Source of the DNA: Sulfitobacter undariae
Lineage (GTDB): Bacteria > Pseudomonadota > Alphaproteobacteria > Rhodobacterales > Rhodobacteraceae
Assembly: GCF_014196805.1 (NCBI RefSeq)
Contig: NZ_JACIEI010000004.1
Span: 174,838 to 238,837 of the forward strand
Reading direction: 5' to 3'
DNA: 64,000 bases
The notes under the pieces were generated by a model, which worked only from the letters and a program-made list of their open reading frames with translations, was not told the origin of the DNA and did no database searches. How positions within the stretch are numbered: the stretch's first letter is position 1; each line of letters begins with the position of its first letter. The position numbers and the translations under genes are program-made. This document shows, piece by piece, positions 35,904 to 45,253 of this stretch.

Positions 35904-36694
35904 TGTTTCAACCAATTGTCCCCATCAGTGGCCTTGGCGGTTGGCGGTTTCTGCAAGAAACTTATGATAGTCAGTTTAAAGCGTTTACCCAAAATGCCCA
36001 TATTCAAAGGGATTCCGATTACTTTCGTGAGAACATCGGGAACATTGAGACGGCAGAGGAATTGGTGAGTGACCGTCGGCTGCTGACGGTTGCGTTAGGT
36101 GCATTTGGCCTGCACGACGATATAAACAGCAGTTTTTTCATTCGAAAAATTTTAGAAGAGGGAACAACAAGCGATGATGCTTTGGCAAACAGGTTTTCTG
36201 ACCCTCGATATGCGGAAATGTCACAGGCTTTTGGTTTCGGCCCAAGTGAGCAGCTTAAAGTAGGGGAGGCAACATTCGCGCGTGCCATCACGGATCGTTT
36301 TAAACAAATCGAATTTGAAATTGCCGCGGGTGAAAAGAGCGAAGCGATGCGATTTGCTCTATATGCTGAGCGGGAGATGGGGGGACTAGCAGAGAGTGAC
36401 ATGTCCAATGATGCCAAATGGTTTACATTGATGTCTGAGGCCCCATTGAGGGAATTGTTTGAAAAGGCCTTCAACCTGCCTGCATCTTTTGGTCAAATTG
36501 ACCTAGATCAGCAATTGGGGGTGTTCAAGGCGCGCGCAAAAAAGGAATTTGGATCGGACGATTTGACCATTTTTAAAGATCCAGAAGTTGTTCAATATCT
36601 GATCACAAAATATGTCGTGCGTGAACAAATCTCCCTGTTTAATGCCAGCTATTCTCCCAACGCTATTGCGCTCACCCTCTTGCAGGGAGGGTAA
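35903..36694 (+). CDS. DUF1217 domain flagellar protein
   Basis: 263 residues. It has the DUF1217 pattern, GGWRFLQETYDSQFKAF near the N-terminus and then SDRRLLTVALGAFGL, with a C-terminal FKDPEVVQYLITKYVVREQ stretch. These proteins are found almost only in alphaproteobacterial flagellar clusters; their role is not defined, though members have been associated with the rod or basal body. No signal peptide, as expected for a substrate of the flagellar export system or a cytoplasmic factor. It is the last gene of the fliC operon. Confidence 0.85.
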   Translation: MFQPIVPISGLGGWRFLQETYDSQFKAFTQNAHIQRDSDYFRENIGNIETAEELVSDRRLLTVALGAFGLHDDINSSFFIRKILEEGTTSDDALANRFSDPRYAEMSQAFGFGPSEQLKVGEATFARAITDRFKQIEFEIAAGEKSEAMRFALYAEREMGGLAESDMSNDAKWFTLMSEAPLRELFEKAFNLPASFGQIDLDQQLGVFKARAKKEFGSDDLTIFKDPEVVQYLITKYVVREQISLFNASYSPNAIALTLLQGG

Positions 36695-37028
36695 GTAGAA
36701 GGTCACATCAACAGCGCTTATTCTGAAACTGAGCAGCTTATCCAGTAGTTTTGTAAATAGGCATTGTGGGCTTGCTCCTTTGAGCTGGCAGGTTCGGTAT
36801 GCCACGCATTTTCTGAAGCTAGTTGACACCTACCCATAAAAGACTCCACGTAGGGTCATCAGGGCAGAGAATGTCCCAAACCAGAGACATTCTGGGGGCG
36901 CGTTTCGGTCGGTTTGCTATTTTGTCATATAGACCGGCTGCTACGCTTTAATATTCTTATCGTTCCACATAGTCATTCAACTGATTCCCATGCATGATGA
37001 GCCAAATTTTAGGCTTTCCGAGGATATG
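36695..37028. other. intergenic region with one hairpin
   Basis: About 330 bases between the flagellar cluster and the LOG-family gene. I see no coding frame of note. AGAATGTC (36868-36875) and GACATTCT (36886-36893) form a perfect 8-bp inverted repeat with a 10-base loop. There is no T tract after it. It may be a regulatory dyad. Confidence 0.4.
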
Positions 37029-37871
37029 ATGAGTAAAAAGAACCAACACCCACTTCGCGACGCTGGAACAGATCGTACTGCTGCCGATGAAGTACCCGTT
37101 ACACCTCAAACCCAAGCGCCAGCTTATAAGCTAGCGTTCAATGACTTCGACTTCTTGTGCCGGGATGAATTACGGCCCGTACGCCTTCAGCTAGAGTTGC
37201 TTAAGCCGCAAATGATGTTGGATGAATATGGCGTGGATTCCACAATTGTCCTATTTGGCGGGGCGCGTATTCCTGCACCGGAAAACAAAGACACTGCACG
37301 GACAAAAACGCTGGCCGATCTGTCACGTTTCTATGATGAGGCACGTGAGTTTGCGCGGCTGATGACGCTTAAATCCAAACAAAGCGATGGCCGTGAGAAT
37401 GTTATTGTTACGGGCGGCGGGCCGGGGGTGATGGAAGCAGGCAATCGTGGTGCGATAGATGCCGATGGTGTTTCAATCGGTTTGAATATCGTTTTGCCAT
37501 TTGAGCAGGCGCCAAATGAATACGTCACGCCGGAATTGTGCTTTAACTTCCACTATTTCGCGATCAGAAAAATGCACTTCCTCATGCGTGCAAAAGCAAT
37601 CTGCGTCTTCCCGGGCGGCTTTGGCACCTTGGATGAGACGTTTGAGGCGCTGACGCTGATTCAGACCGGTCGTATGGAGCGTGTGCCGTTCTTACTGTTT
37701 GGCCGCGCTTTTTGGGAAGGGATCATCAACTGGGACGCACTTTCCGAAGCAGGTACTATTTCTGCCGAGGATCTAGATTTGTTCCGATTTGTCGAAACCG
37801 CTGACGAGGCGATGGAGCTGATTGAAAACTGGGGCGATGCCACGGCGCGCAGCGATGTCCCCGGGCGCTGA
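37029..37871 (+). CDS. LOG family (TIGR00730) Rossmann-fold protein
   Basis: 280 residues from the ATG at 37029, with GAGG five bases ahead; ATGs at 36990 and 37026 are alternatives. The lysine-decarboxylase-like/LOG motif pair is clear: GGGPGVMEAGNRGA (residues about 136-149) and PGGFGTLDETFE (residues about 198-209). Family members hydrolyse nucleoside 5'-monophosphates to free bases (cytokinin-activating LOG, PpnN-like). The about 60-residue N-terminal extension resembles that of longer bacterial members. It is not a lysine decarboxylase despite older labels. Confidence 0.9.
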   Translation: MSKKNQHPLRDAGTDRTAADEVPVTPQTQAPAYKLAFNDFDFLCRDELRPVRLQLELLKPQMMLDEYGVDSTIVLFGGARIPAPENKDTARTKTLADLSRFYDEAREFARLMTLKSKQSDGRENVIVTGGGPGVMEAGNRGAIDADGVSIGLNIVLPFEQAPNEYVTPELCFNFHYFAIRKMHFLMRAKAICVFPGGFGTLDETFEALTLIQTGRMERVPFLLFGRAFWEGIINWDALSEAGTISAEDLDLFRFVETADEAMELIENWGDATARSDVPGR

Positions 37872-38087
37872 TCAGCTGAACATTTCGCAAGGCAGTTCAC
37901 AAAGGGCCACGTGGTGGGGCAACGTCTCTAGCACGTGTTTGCCGTCTTCGGTATCGCGGATGGAATAACCATAGCCCTTGAGGCGGTGTTTCCATTCGCG
38001 TGTAGACAGCGCGACTTCCCGTTCGTGGGACACAAGTTGCATCACATCGGCGGTGACCAACGAATCTTGATTAATGATCTTAGACAT
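37872..38087 (-). CDS. small conserved protein, function unknown
   Basis: 71 residues, starting MSKIINQDSLVTADVMQLV with GGAGTG about 7 bases upstream of the ATG. It has a compact, well-composed sequence (ALSTREWKHRLKGYGYSIRDTEDGKHVLETLPH) and looks like a small DNA- or RNA-contacting or regulatory protein, but I recognise no domain. It is downstream of rlmN on the same strand by 213 bases. Its stop abuts the LOG gene stop in a TGATCA palindrome. Confidence 0.65.
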   Translation of the reverse strand: MSKIINQDSLVTADVMQLVSHEREVALSTREWKHRLKGYGYSIRDTEDGKHVLETLPHHVALCELPCEMFS

Positions 38088-38300
38088 TGCTTCACTCCTG
38101 ATTAGCAGTTCTCAGGAAGCATATTGTTCTGTTGTTATGGCAGGATTTCGCTGCGATTGTGTCGAGGTGGTGACTTTCCAACACCTCAAGATTGAAGTGG
38201 TGCCCTCAGTGAGGGAAGGGCGCGATGCCTTTAAGGCAATCACTGCATCCATCGTTTAAGTAGATATGGGGAACCAGAATAAAAAACGAGTGTTGCTTGG

Positions 38301-39479
38301 TTATTCGCTCGCGACGCCCGCTTCTGCTTCGATCTGACGGCGCGATTTGCGCGCGCGTTCGGTTTCTGACTTGAGCTGGCCACAGGCCGCCATGATATCT
38401 TCGCCGCGTGGTTTGCGTACTGGCGAAGCGTATCCAGCCTTGTGAACGATATCCGAAAACGCACGAATGCGGTTGTTGGAAGAGCGTTTATATGGTGCGC
38501 CGGGCCATTCGTTGAATGGGATCAGGTTAATCTTGGCAGGGATGCCTTCAATCAACTTCATCAAGCGGTGTGCATCTTCGTCGCTGTCATTGATGCCGTG
38601 AAGCATGACATATTCAAAGGTAATCCGCTCCGAGTTGCTCACTTTGGGGTATTCGCGCAGGGCATCCAGCAGTGCTTCGATGTTCCATTTCTTATTGATC
38701 GGCACCAGCGTATCGCGCACCTCATCTGTGGTGGCGTGGAAGGATACGGCCAACTGGCAGCCGATCTCGGCGGCGGTGCGTGCGATCTCTGGCACAACAC
38801 CTGACGTAGATAGGGTAATCCGGCGACGTGACAGTTGAATGCCTTCTGGGTCCATCGCGATTTTCATCGCATCGCGCACATTCTCAAAGTTATAAAGAGG
38901 TTCGCCCATGCCCATCAGAACGATGTTGGACAGCAGGCGCGCTTCATAGGTGCGTGTACCGGATTTTGGCCATTCGTCCAGATCGTCACGGGCCACCATG
39001 ACTTGTCCGATGATCTCACCAGCGGTGAGGTTGCGAACCAGCTTTTGTGTGCCTGTGTGACAGAACGAACAGGTCAGTGTGCACCCGACCTGAGAGCTAA
39101 CACACAGCGTTCCGCGATCCGCCTCGGGGATATAGACCACCTCAACTTCATGCCCGCCCGCGATACGCACAAGGTATTTGCGTGTGCCGTCGGTGCTTAC
39201 CTGCTTGGTAACAACCTCGGGCACTTCGACGACAAAATGCTCGGCCAACTGTGCGCGGAAGTCTTTGCTAAGGTTGGTCATCGCGTCAAAGTCGCGCACA
39301 CCCCAGTTGTAAATCCACTGCCAAATTTGCCCCACACGCATCTTGGCTTGCTTTTCAGGCGTGCCAATCGCAATCAATGCATCGCGCATCCCTTCACGTG
39401 TCATGCCGACAAGGTTCTTCGGCCCCTCCGGCATTTTGCGCGGTATGGTGTGAACATCTTGTGTGATCGGTGCAGACAT
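38301..39479 (-). CDS. rlmN: 23S rRNA (adenine2503-C2)/tRNA A37 methyltransferase RlmN
   Basis: 392-residue radical SAM enzyme. The start at 39479 has AGGAA 8 bases upstream. The 4Fe-4S cluster motif is CTLTCSFC (CxxxCxxC, residues about 124-131). The methyl-carrying Cys is in [11 protein letters not shown] near the C-terminus. The SAM-binding GMGEPLYN and the substrate region [20 protein letters not shown] are also in place. It methylates A2503 of 23S rRNA and A37 of some tRNAs, supporting accuracy of translation. Stands between a small unknown gene and ialB-like on the same strand. Confidence 0.96.
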   Translation of the reverse strand: MSAPITQDVHTIPRKMPEGPKNLVGMTREGMRDALIAIGTPEKQAKMRVGQIWQWIYNWGVRDFDAMTNLSKDFRAQLAEHFVVEVPEVVTKQVSTDGTRKYLVRIAGGHEVEVVYIPEADRGTLCVSSQVGCTLTCSFCHTGTQKLVRNLTAGEIIGQVMVARDDLDEWPKSGTRTYEARLLSNIVLMGMGEPLYNFENVRDAMKIAMDPEGIQLSRRRITLSTSGVVPEIARTAAEIGCQLAVSFHATTDEVRDTLVPINKKWNIEALLDALREYPKVSNSERITFEYVMLHGINDSDEDAHRLMKLIEGIPAKINLIPFNEWPGAPYKRSSNNRIRAFSDIVHKAGYASPVRKPRGEDIMAACGQLKSETERARKSRRQIEAEAGVASE

Positions 39480-39534
39480 GGGAGCGATTCCTATCAAGGG
39501 TTGCGTCGTCTATAGTTGAAAGACCCGCCAAATG

Positions 39535-39562
39535 AAAACAGCCCCGCCCGTAAAGGCAGGGC
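39535..39562 (-). terminator. terminator after the ialB-like gene
   Basis: On the minus strand GCCCTGCC and GGCGGGGC pair (plus-strand 39541-39548 with 39555-39562, one G-U pair), followed by TGTTTT. It sits 24 bases after the ialB-like stop. Confidence 0.6.
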
Positions 39563-39585
39563 CGCTTGGCGAAATCCGCGTTGGT

Positions 39586-40116
39586 TCAGCCGCCGCAGCG
39601 TTTGGCCGCATCTTCTACTGCTGCGGTAAAGCCCAACAGCGAGAACGTATCGTCAGTTTGTGTACCACGGCCTGAACGGCCGGTCAGCTTGGCATCTGCG
39701 CCGCGCTTCATTGCAGCGATGATCTTGGTGTCATCCGCAGGGCTTGCGGGCCATGCCCACTCACCTTCGGTGAATAATTCAAATGTCGTGCCGCCGATAT
39801 CCAGCTTCACGGTCGAACCGCCAGCGAAAGGATAACCGCCCGTAAATGCAACCTGCCCGCTGGCGCCCGCGCTGGGGCGATAGAACACCATCAACAGGGT
39901 TTGACCACGGTTCACAGCAACAACGCGCCCATCGCGCGAATTTACGGATTGCTTTGGCGTGGATACGCCCCAACATTCGGTCGGGTTGTCCTCAACAAAG
40001 ACGCTCCAGTCAGTTTGTGCCGCTACGCGGTTGGTGCTTTGGCTTTGCGCCAGTGCCCCTGTTGCGATCAGGCCTGCCATCACGGCCGCCGCCACACCTG
40101 TTTTTAAAAATGCCAT
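39586..40116 (-). CDS. invasion-associated locus B (IalB) family protein
   Basis: 176 residues from the ATG at 40116 with GGAGAG upstream. The signal peptide is residues 1-23 (ending GALAQ). The IalB core shows TDWSVFVEDNPTECWGVSTP, then FELFTEGEWAWPASPADD and IIAAMKRGADAKLTGRS. IalB was first described as a Bartonella invasion factor, but family members are common in free-living alphaproteobacteria as periplasmic or outer-membrane proteins of unknown role. It is divergent from the asparaginase gene over 193 bases. Confidence 0.85.
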   Translation of the reverse strand: MAFLKTGVAAAVMAGLIATGALAQSQSTNRVAAQTDWSVFVEDNPTECWGVSTPKQSVNSRDGRVVAVNRGQTLLMVFYRPSAGASGQVAFTGGYPFAGGSTVKLDIGGTTFELFTEGEWAWPASPADDTKIIAAMKRGADAKLTGRSGRGTQTDDTFSLLGFTAAVEDAAKRCGG

Positions 40117-40229
40117 CTTCTCAACTCTCCAGCCGTCTCGTTGCCTCAATACCTACTACATAACCTAGCTTCTGCCGCTTTAATTTGGGCCATTCTATTG
40201 CTTTGGTTTGCATTCTAATCGACAACAAA

Positions 40230-40257
40230 CACCATAACGCGAAATACGCGAGTGGTG
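40230..40257. promoter_or_regulatory. imperfect dyad between ialB-like and asparaginase genes
   Basis: CACCA (40230-40234) with TGGTG (40253-40257), and inside them CGCG (40238-40241) with CGCG (40247-40250), form an operator-like dyad in the divergent promoter region. Confidence 0.3.
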
Positions 40258-40309
40258 AAACCCCGCATTGGCAGGTTTTCGCCCATAAATCTGCGAAAAG
40301 GAACTAACT

Positions 40310-41293
40310 ATGACCGATCCCGCCCCCTTTGCCGAAATCTGGCGTGGCCCGTTTCTGGAAAGCGTCCATTCTGGCCATGCTGTAATCTGTGATTCCACTG
40401 GTCAGATTATGGAGGCATGGGGTGACCCTAGCCGTGTTGTTTTGGCGCGCAGTTCGTCCAAGATGATACAGGCGTTGCCCTTGGTTCGTTCGGGTGCAGC
40501 CGACGCTTTTGGCCTGACGACGAAACAACTGGCGCTGTCTTGCGCATCGCATCAGGGGGCGCAAATCCATGTGGATAATGTTGGCGCTTGGATTGAAGGG
40601 TTGGGTTTAACGGATGATGCCTTCCGCTGCGGCCCGGAGGAATCGCGCGACCGTACGGTGAAAGAGGCGCAGATCCGTGCCCACGAATCGCCTTGCCGCA
40701 TTCATAATAATTGTTCAGGCAAACACGCTGGGTTTCTGACGCTCACCCGTCATCTTGGCGCTGGACCTGACTATGTTAAGCCTGATCACCCTGTTCAGCG
40801 CGCCTGCCTTGAGGCGTTCGAAGAGGTAACGCAAGAAACCAGCCCGGGCTTTGGCATCGACGGCTGTTCTGCCCCGAACTATGCCGCCACGCTACACGGC
40901 ATCGCCCGTGCCATGGCACATTATGCGGCCGCACCAGAAGGCAGCGCCGAAGCGCGTTTGCATCAGGCGATGCGTTTGCATCCTGAGCTGGTCGCAGGCG
41001 AAGGCCGCGCCTGTACCGAATTGATGCGTGCTTGTGAGGGCAAAGTTACCCTAAAGACAGGCGCCGAAGGGTTCTTTATTGCCATCGTGCCTGAGCGCGG
41101 CATTGGAATCGCCCTCAAAGCTGCCTGTGGCACCACCCGTGCAGCTGAGGCGGCGATCACCGCGCTTTTGGTGCGTTTGGATTTGCTGGATGCCAACCAT
41201 CCAGCCGCGCTCAAACGGATGAACGCGCCGATCACCAATTGGGATGGGCTGACAACGGGTATTTTGAAGCCCGCAGAGGGCTTGCTGGCGTAA
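40310..41293 (+). CDS. asparaginase (PF06089 type II-like, thermolabile/rhizobial family)
   Basis: 327 residues with AAAGGAA before the ATG. The family pattern of Rhizobium-type L-asparaginases is clear: GPFLESVHSGHAVI near the N-terminus, RSSSKMIQALPL (Ser-Ser-Lys, the catalytic dyad region), NNCSGKHAGFL (Cys and Lys ligands), and GIDGCSAPNYA. Rhizobium etli ReAV of this family has a serine-lysine catalytic dyad and binds zinc. It hydrolyses asparagine to aspartate and ammonia in the cytoplasm. The gene stands alone and is convergent with serB. Confidence 0.9.
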   Translation: MTDPAPFAEIWRGPFLESVHSGHAVICDSTGQIMEAWGDPSRVVLARSSSKMIQALPLVRSGAADAFGLTTKQLALSCASHQGAQIHVDNVGAWIEGLGLTDDAFRCGPEESRDRTVKEAQIRAHESPCRIHNNCSGKHAGFLTLTRHLGAGPDYVKPDHPVQRACLEAFEEVTQETSPGFGIDGCSAPNYAATLHGIARAMAHYAAAPEGSAEARLHQAMRLHPELVAGEGRACTELMRACEGKVTLKTGAEGFFIAIVPERGIGIALKAACGTTRAAEAAITALLVRLDLLDANHPAALKRMNAPITNWDGLTTGILKPAEGLLA

Positions 41294-41328
41294 GCGATTG
41301 TGGGGGCGGCTATGCGCCCCCGCATGCT

Positions 41329-42204
41329 TCACCCGACAAAATCAGTTTTTGAATACCCTTGGACATAGAGCAGCGACGTCAGATCACCAAAGTTGATCCG
41401 CACATTACACTGCGCCGCGACGCTGGGTTTTGCATGGAGTGCCACGCCTAATCCGGCACGCGTCAGCATCCCCAAATCATTTGCGCCATCGCCCACGGCA
41501 ATCACGTCTGTGTCAGCAATGCCCAACCGCGCTGTAATTTCCTCCAGCGCGTCAACTTTGGCCTGCTTGCCCAAAATAGGCATGCCAACTTTCCCTGTCA
41601 GTTGACCCTCGGCGACCAACAGCGTGTTGGCACGGTTTTCGTCAAATCCCAGTTCTGCCGCCACGCTGGCAGTGAAGGCGGCGAATCCGCCTGACACCAG
41701 CGCCGCATAAGCACCCTGTGCTTTCATCGTCGCCAGTAAAACATGACCGCCCGGCATCATCGTGATCCGTTCGGCCAGTACTTTGGTGATGACGCTCTCG
41801 GGGAGGCCAGCCAGTAGGCCAACGCGTTCGCGTAGCGCACCGTCAAAATCCAGCTCGCCGTTCATGGCACGCGCCGTGATGTCTTTCACACGCGCCCCGA
41901 CACCTGCCTCATCTGCCAGCTCGTCAATGCATTCTTGCTGGATCATCGTGCTGTCCATATCCGCCAGCAACATCTTTTTGCGGCGGTTATTTGTCTCTAC
42001 GGTTACCAGATCAATGCCCATCGCCTGACAGCTTTCCCAGACCTCCCAGAGGTTCTCTGGCATCACGGTCAGCGAAAATTCTGCCGCTTCATCAGGAGAA
42101 AGCCAAAGCGCATCACCGCCGCCCCATGCATTGCGCAGCGATTCCACCAGTGCAGGTTCCAGATTACGCGCCATCGGCGCAGCGAGAAGAACAGCAGTAA
42201 ACAT
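41329..42204 (-). CDS. serB: phosphoserine phosphatase
   Basis: 291-residue HAD phosphatase, the last step of serine synthesis. The start at 42204 has GGAAAC upstream; the reading frame continues further but without a start signal. HAD motif I is DMDSTMIQQECIDELAD (the first Asp is the phosphoryl acceptor), motif II is VSGGFAAFT, and motif III/IV is VIAVGDGANDLGML. The N-terminal approximately 80 residues are a degenerate ACT-like domain. It is divergent from serC-serA, so the three serine-pathway genes share one intergenic control region. Confidence 0.95.
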   Translation of the reverse strand: MFTAVLLAAPMARNLEPALVESLRNAWGGGDALWLSPDEAAEFSLTVMPENLWEVWESCQAMGIDLVTVETNNRRKKMLLADMDSTMIQQECIDELADEAGVGARVKDITARAMNGELDFDGALRERVGLLAGLPESVITKVLAERITMMPGGHVLLATMKAQGAYAALVSGGFAAFTASVAAELGFDENRANTLLVAEGQLTGKVGMPILGKQAKVDALEEITARLGIADTDVIAVGDGANDLGMLTRAGLGVALHAKPSVAAQCNVRINFGDLTSLLYVQGYSKTDFVG

Positions 42205-42239
42205 ATCAAAGTTTCCGATCAGCGTCAGAGGGCGTCGCA

Positions 42240-42355
42240 AAAAGCGTATAGGGCGGCGGTTTAGCCCCAAATCCCCGCTTGTGCCAGATGCGATTGGGCC
42301 GTAAAGCCATAGGTGGGACACCCTTCCCCAACGAAGGGCGATTATCTGAGAGGAT
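42240..42355 (+). ncRNA. candidate serC leader RNA motif
   Basis: The 158-base serB-serC gap holds a leader that can fold into several stems. One is GGGC...GCCC from 42251; another is the perfect CCCTTC (42321-42326) with GAAGGG (42333-42338), 24 bases before the serC ATG. A conserved RNA structure (the serC motif) is known upstream of serC-serA in alphaproteobacteria. The position fits exactly, but I could not compare with its consensus. Confidence 0.45.
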
Positions 42356-42362
42356 AGCATAA

Positions 42363-43502
42363 ATGGCTATTACACAACCGACAACGCGACCAACGAATCC
42401 GCGTTTTTCTTCTGGCCCTTGCGCCAAACCCCCTACATTTGATCTGGCAAAACTGTCTGACGCGCCTTTGGGCCGCAGCCATCGCGCCGCACCTGGCAAA
42501 GCCAAGCTGCTGGCAGCGATCGAAACCACGCGCGAGATTCTCGGCGTGCCTGCCGATTACAAAATCGCCATTGTGCCTGCCTCTGATACGGGTGCCTATG
42601 AAATGGCCATGTGGAACCTGCTGGGCGAACGTCATGTTGAAATGCTCGCATGGGAAAGCTTCGGCTCTGGCTGGGTTACAGATGCGCTGAAGCAGCTAAA
42701 AATTGACGCAACAGAGAAGAAAGCCGCCTACGGCGAGATCGTCGATCTGGATGGCGTGAACTTTGATAACGATGTTTGCTTTACCTATAATGGTACAACA
42801 TCCGGTGTACGTGTGCCCGCATCCTTTGACATTCCCGCAGACCGTGCTGGTCTGACGTTGTGTGATGCGACATCTGCTGCTTTCGCCATGGACCTGCCAT
42901 GGGACCGCTTGGACGTCACAACGTTCAGCTGGCAAAAGGTTCTGGGCGGCGAAGCGGCCCACGGCATGTTGATCCTGTCGCCCCGCGCAGTTGAGCGTTT
43001 GGAAAACTATACACCTGCATGGCCTCTGCCAAAAATCTTCCGCCTGACCAAAGGTGGCAAGCTGATCGATGGTATCTTCAAAGGCGAAACCATCAACACG
43101 CCTTCCATGCTTTGTGTCGAAGACTATTTGTTGGCGCTGGAATGGGCGAAATCTGTGGGCGGCCTGAAAGGCATGATCGCCCGTGCAGATGCCAACACCG
43201 CCGCAATCAACGCCTTTGTTGACGCGCATGACTGGATTGATTTCCTTGCGGTTGATCCAGCGACACGTTCAAATACGTCGGTTTGCCTCAAGTTCACAGA
43301 TGAGCGGATCACCGATGGTGCTGCATTTGCCAAGGCCGTTGCAAAACGGCTGGCGGATGAAAACGTTGCGCTGGATATTGGTGCCTACCGTGACGCGCCC
43401 GCAGGCCTGCGCATTTGGTGTGGTGCAACGGTTGAAACGTCAGACATCGAAGCGATGCTGCCGTGGCTCGACTACGCGTTCAACGCCGAACTCAACGCAT
43501 AA
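42363..43502 (+). CDS. serC: phosphoserine aminotransferase
   Basis: 379-residue PLP enzyme that makes phosphoserine from 3-phosphohydroxypyruvate and glutamate. It opens [16 protein letters not shown], the hallmark of the alphaproteobacterial SerC type. The PLP Lys is in [16 protein letters not shown] (near residue 200), and the substrate-binding LPKIFRL and [12 protein letters not shown] segments are present. GAGAGG precedes the ATG. Followed by serA after an 89-base gap that contains a 7-bp inverted repeat. Confidence 0.96.
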   Translation: MAITQPTTRPTNPRFSSGPCAKPPTFDLAKLSDAPLGRSHRAAPGKAKLLAAIETTREILGVPADYKIAIVPASDTGAYEMAMWNLLGERHVEMLAWESFGSGWVTDALKQLKIDATEKKAAYGEIVDLDGVNFDNDVCFTYNGTTSGVRVPASFDIPADRAGLTLCDATSAAFAMDLPWDRLDVTTFSWQKVLGGEAAHGMLILSPRAVERLENYTPAWPLPKIFRLTKGGKLIDGIFKGETINTPSMLCVEDYLLALEWAKSVGGLKGMIARADANTAAINAFVDAHDWIDFLAVDPATRSNTSVCLKFTDERITDGAAFAKAVAKRLADENVALDIGAYRDAPAGLRIWCGATVETSDIEAMLPWLDYAFNAELNA

Positions 43503-43509
43503 ATTCTTA

Positions 43510-43556
43510 ACGGCCCTAACGCGCGTAGTCCTCTTTCGGGCTCCCGTTGGGGCCGT
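43510..43556. repeat. inverted repeat between serC and serA
   Basis: ACGGCCC (43510-43516) and GGGCCGT (43550-43556) are exact inverted 7-mers with a 33-base loop. There is no T tract. It may stabilise mRNA or tune serA relative to serC. Confidence 0.4.
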
Positions 43557-43591
43557 CGCACCCTCATATTTATATTCAAAGGATCGCACTC

Positions 43592-45187
43592 ATGGCGCCT
43601 AAAGTACTCATTTCCGACAGCCTCAGCGAAGCCGCTGTTCAAATTTTCAAAGACCGCGGCATTGACGTGGATTTCCAGCCAACGTTGGGCAAAGACAAAG
43701 ACAAGCTGCTTGAAATCATCGGCAACTATGATGGCCTTGCCATCCGTTCCGCCACCAAAGCGACCGAGAAAATCATCGCGGCTGCCACCAACCTCAAGGT
43801 CATTGGCCGCGCCGGGATCGGCACCGATAACATCGACAAAGACGCCGCATCGAAAAAAGGTGTGATTGTCATGAACACGCCTTTTGGCAATATGATCACC
43901 ACTGCCGAACACGCCATTGCGATGATGTTTGCCGTGGCACGCCAGATTCCCGAAGCCTCAGCATCTACACATGCGGGCAAATGGGAAAAGTCCAAATTTA
44001 TGGGTGTTGAGCTGACAGGCAAAACATTGGGCGTGATTGGCGCAGGGAATATCGGTGGCATCGTGTGCGACCGTGCCCGTGGTTTGAAAATGAAAGTCGT
44101 GGCGTTTGACCCCTTCTTGGGCGAAGAAAAAGCTGCAAAAATGGGTGTTGAGCGGGTTGAACTGGATGAGCTGCTCAAGCGCGCTGATTTCATCACTCTG
44201 CACGTCCCTTTCACTGAGCAAACAGCGAACATCTTGAGCCGTGAAAACCTAGAGAAAACCAAAAAGGGCGTACGGATTATCAACTGTGCCCGTGGCGGTC
44301 TGGTTGACGAAGAAGCATTGGCCGATCTGTTGAAATCCGGCCATGTTGCTGGCGCTGCCTTTGATGTGTTCAAAGAAGAACCGGCCACAGAGAACCCGCT
44401 GTTCAACCTGCCAAACGTTGTCTGTACCCCGCACCTTGGTGCGGCGACCACCGAAGCACAAGAAAACGTAGCACTGCAAGTTGCTGAACAGATGTCTGAC
44501 TATCTGCTGACAGGCGCGGTCAGCAACGCGTTGAACATGCCCTCCGTCACAGCCGAAGAAGCGCAGGTTATGGGCCCATGGCTCAAGCTGGCGGGGCATC
44601 TGGGTGCGTTCATTGGTCAGCTGACAGATGAGCCGATTAAGGCGATCAACATCCTCTATGATGGTGTGGTCTCCGAGATGAACATCGACGCGCTGAACTG
44701 TGGTGTGATCGCGGGCATCATGAAGCGTGCCAACCCTGACGTGAACATGGTTTCTGCTCCCGTTGTTGCCAAGGAAAAAGGCATTCAGATTTCCACTACA
44801 AATCAGGACAAATCCGGCGCGTTTGACGGTTATGTTAAAGTGACTGTTGTGACAGAGAAACGCGAACGCTCTATTGCGGGTACGGTATTTTCTGATGGCA
44901 AACCACGGTTCATCCAGATCAAAGGCATCACCATCGACGCCGAAGTGGGCAGCCACATGCTCTACACCACCAACAACGACGTTCCGGGCATCATTGGTAC
45001 GCTGGGTGCGACATTGGGCGAAGGCGGCGTGAACATTGCTAACTTTACTCTTGGCCGTGCCAGCGTGAAGGGCGAGGCCATCGCCCTGCTGTATGTTGAC
45101 GAACCTGTGCCAGCGCCTGTTGTTAAGGCATTGCGCGACACGGGTCTGTTCAACCAGATCAAGCTGCTGGAATTCGACGTCGCATAA
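43592..45187 (+). CDS. serA: D-3-phosphoglycerate dehydrogenase
   Basis: 531-residue NAD enzyme, first step of serine synthesis. Start at 43592 with AAAGGA upstream. Order: substrate domain, Rossmann fold with GVIGAGNIGGIV (near residue 145), catalytic Arg in NCARGGLVDE, the Glu, and the His in TPHLGAATTEAQE. Next comes the intervening ASB domain, then a C-terminal ACT domain (NNDVPGIIGTLGATLGEGGVNIA), the usual site of feedback inhibition by serine. It is the long form with ASB and ACT. A terminator follows at 45209. Confidence 0.97.
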   Translation: MAPKVLISDSLSEAAVQIFKDRGIDVDFQPTLGKDKDKLLEIIGNYDGLAIRSATKATEKIIAAATNLKVIGRAGIGTDNIDKDAASKKGVIVMNTPFGNMITTAEHAIAMMFAVARQIPEASASTHAGKWEKSKFMGVELTGKTLGVIGAGNIGGIVCDRARGLKMKVVAFDPFLGEEKAAKMGVERVELDELLKRADFITLHVPFTEQTANILSRENLEKTKKGVRIINCARGGLVDEEALADLLKSGHVAGAAFDVFKEEPATENPLFNLPNVVCTPHLGAATTEAQENVALQVAEQMSDYLLTGAVSNALNMPSVTAEEAQVMGPWLKLAGHLGAFIGQLTDEPIKAINILYDGVVSEMNIDALNCGVIAGIMKRANPDVNMVSAPVVAKEKGIQISTTNQDKSGAFDGYVKVTVVTEKRERSIAGTVFSDGKPRFIQIKGITIDAEVGSHMLYTTNNDVPGIIGTLGATLGEGGVNIANFTLGRASVKGEAIALLYVDEPVPAPVVKALRDTGLFNQIKLLEFDVA

Positions 45188-45208
45188 GCGTATCCAGACG
45201 GCACCACT

Positions 45209-45239
45209 AAGGCGCGGCTCTTGCAGGGTCGCGCCTTTT
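45209..45239 (+). terminator. terminator of the serC-serA operon
   Basis: AAGGCGCG (45209-45216) and CGCGCCTT (45230-45237) are perfect inverted 8-mers, with TTTT at the 3' edge. Confidence 0.75.
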
Positions 45240-45253
45240 GCATTGGAGAGAGC

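Noticed and set aside
38074..38259. 61-codon plus-strand frame between the small gene and rlmN
   Set aside because: No ribosome site, Cys-rich and not protein-like; overlaps the start of the better-supported minus-strand gene.
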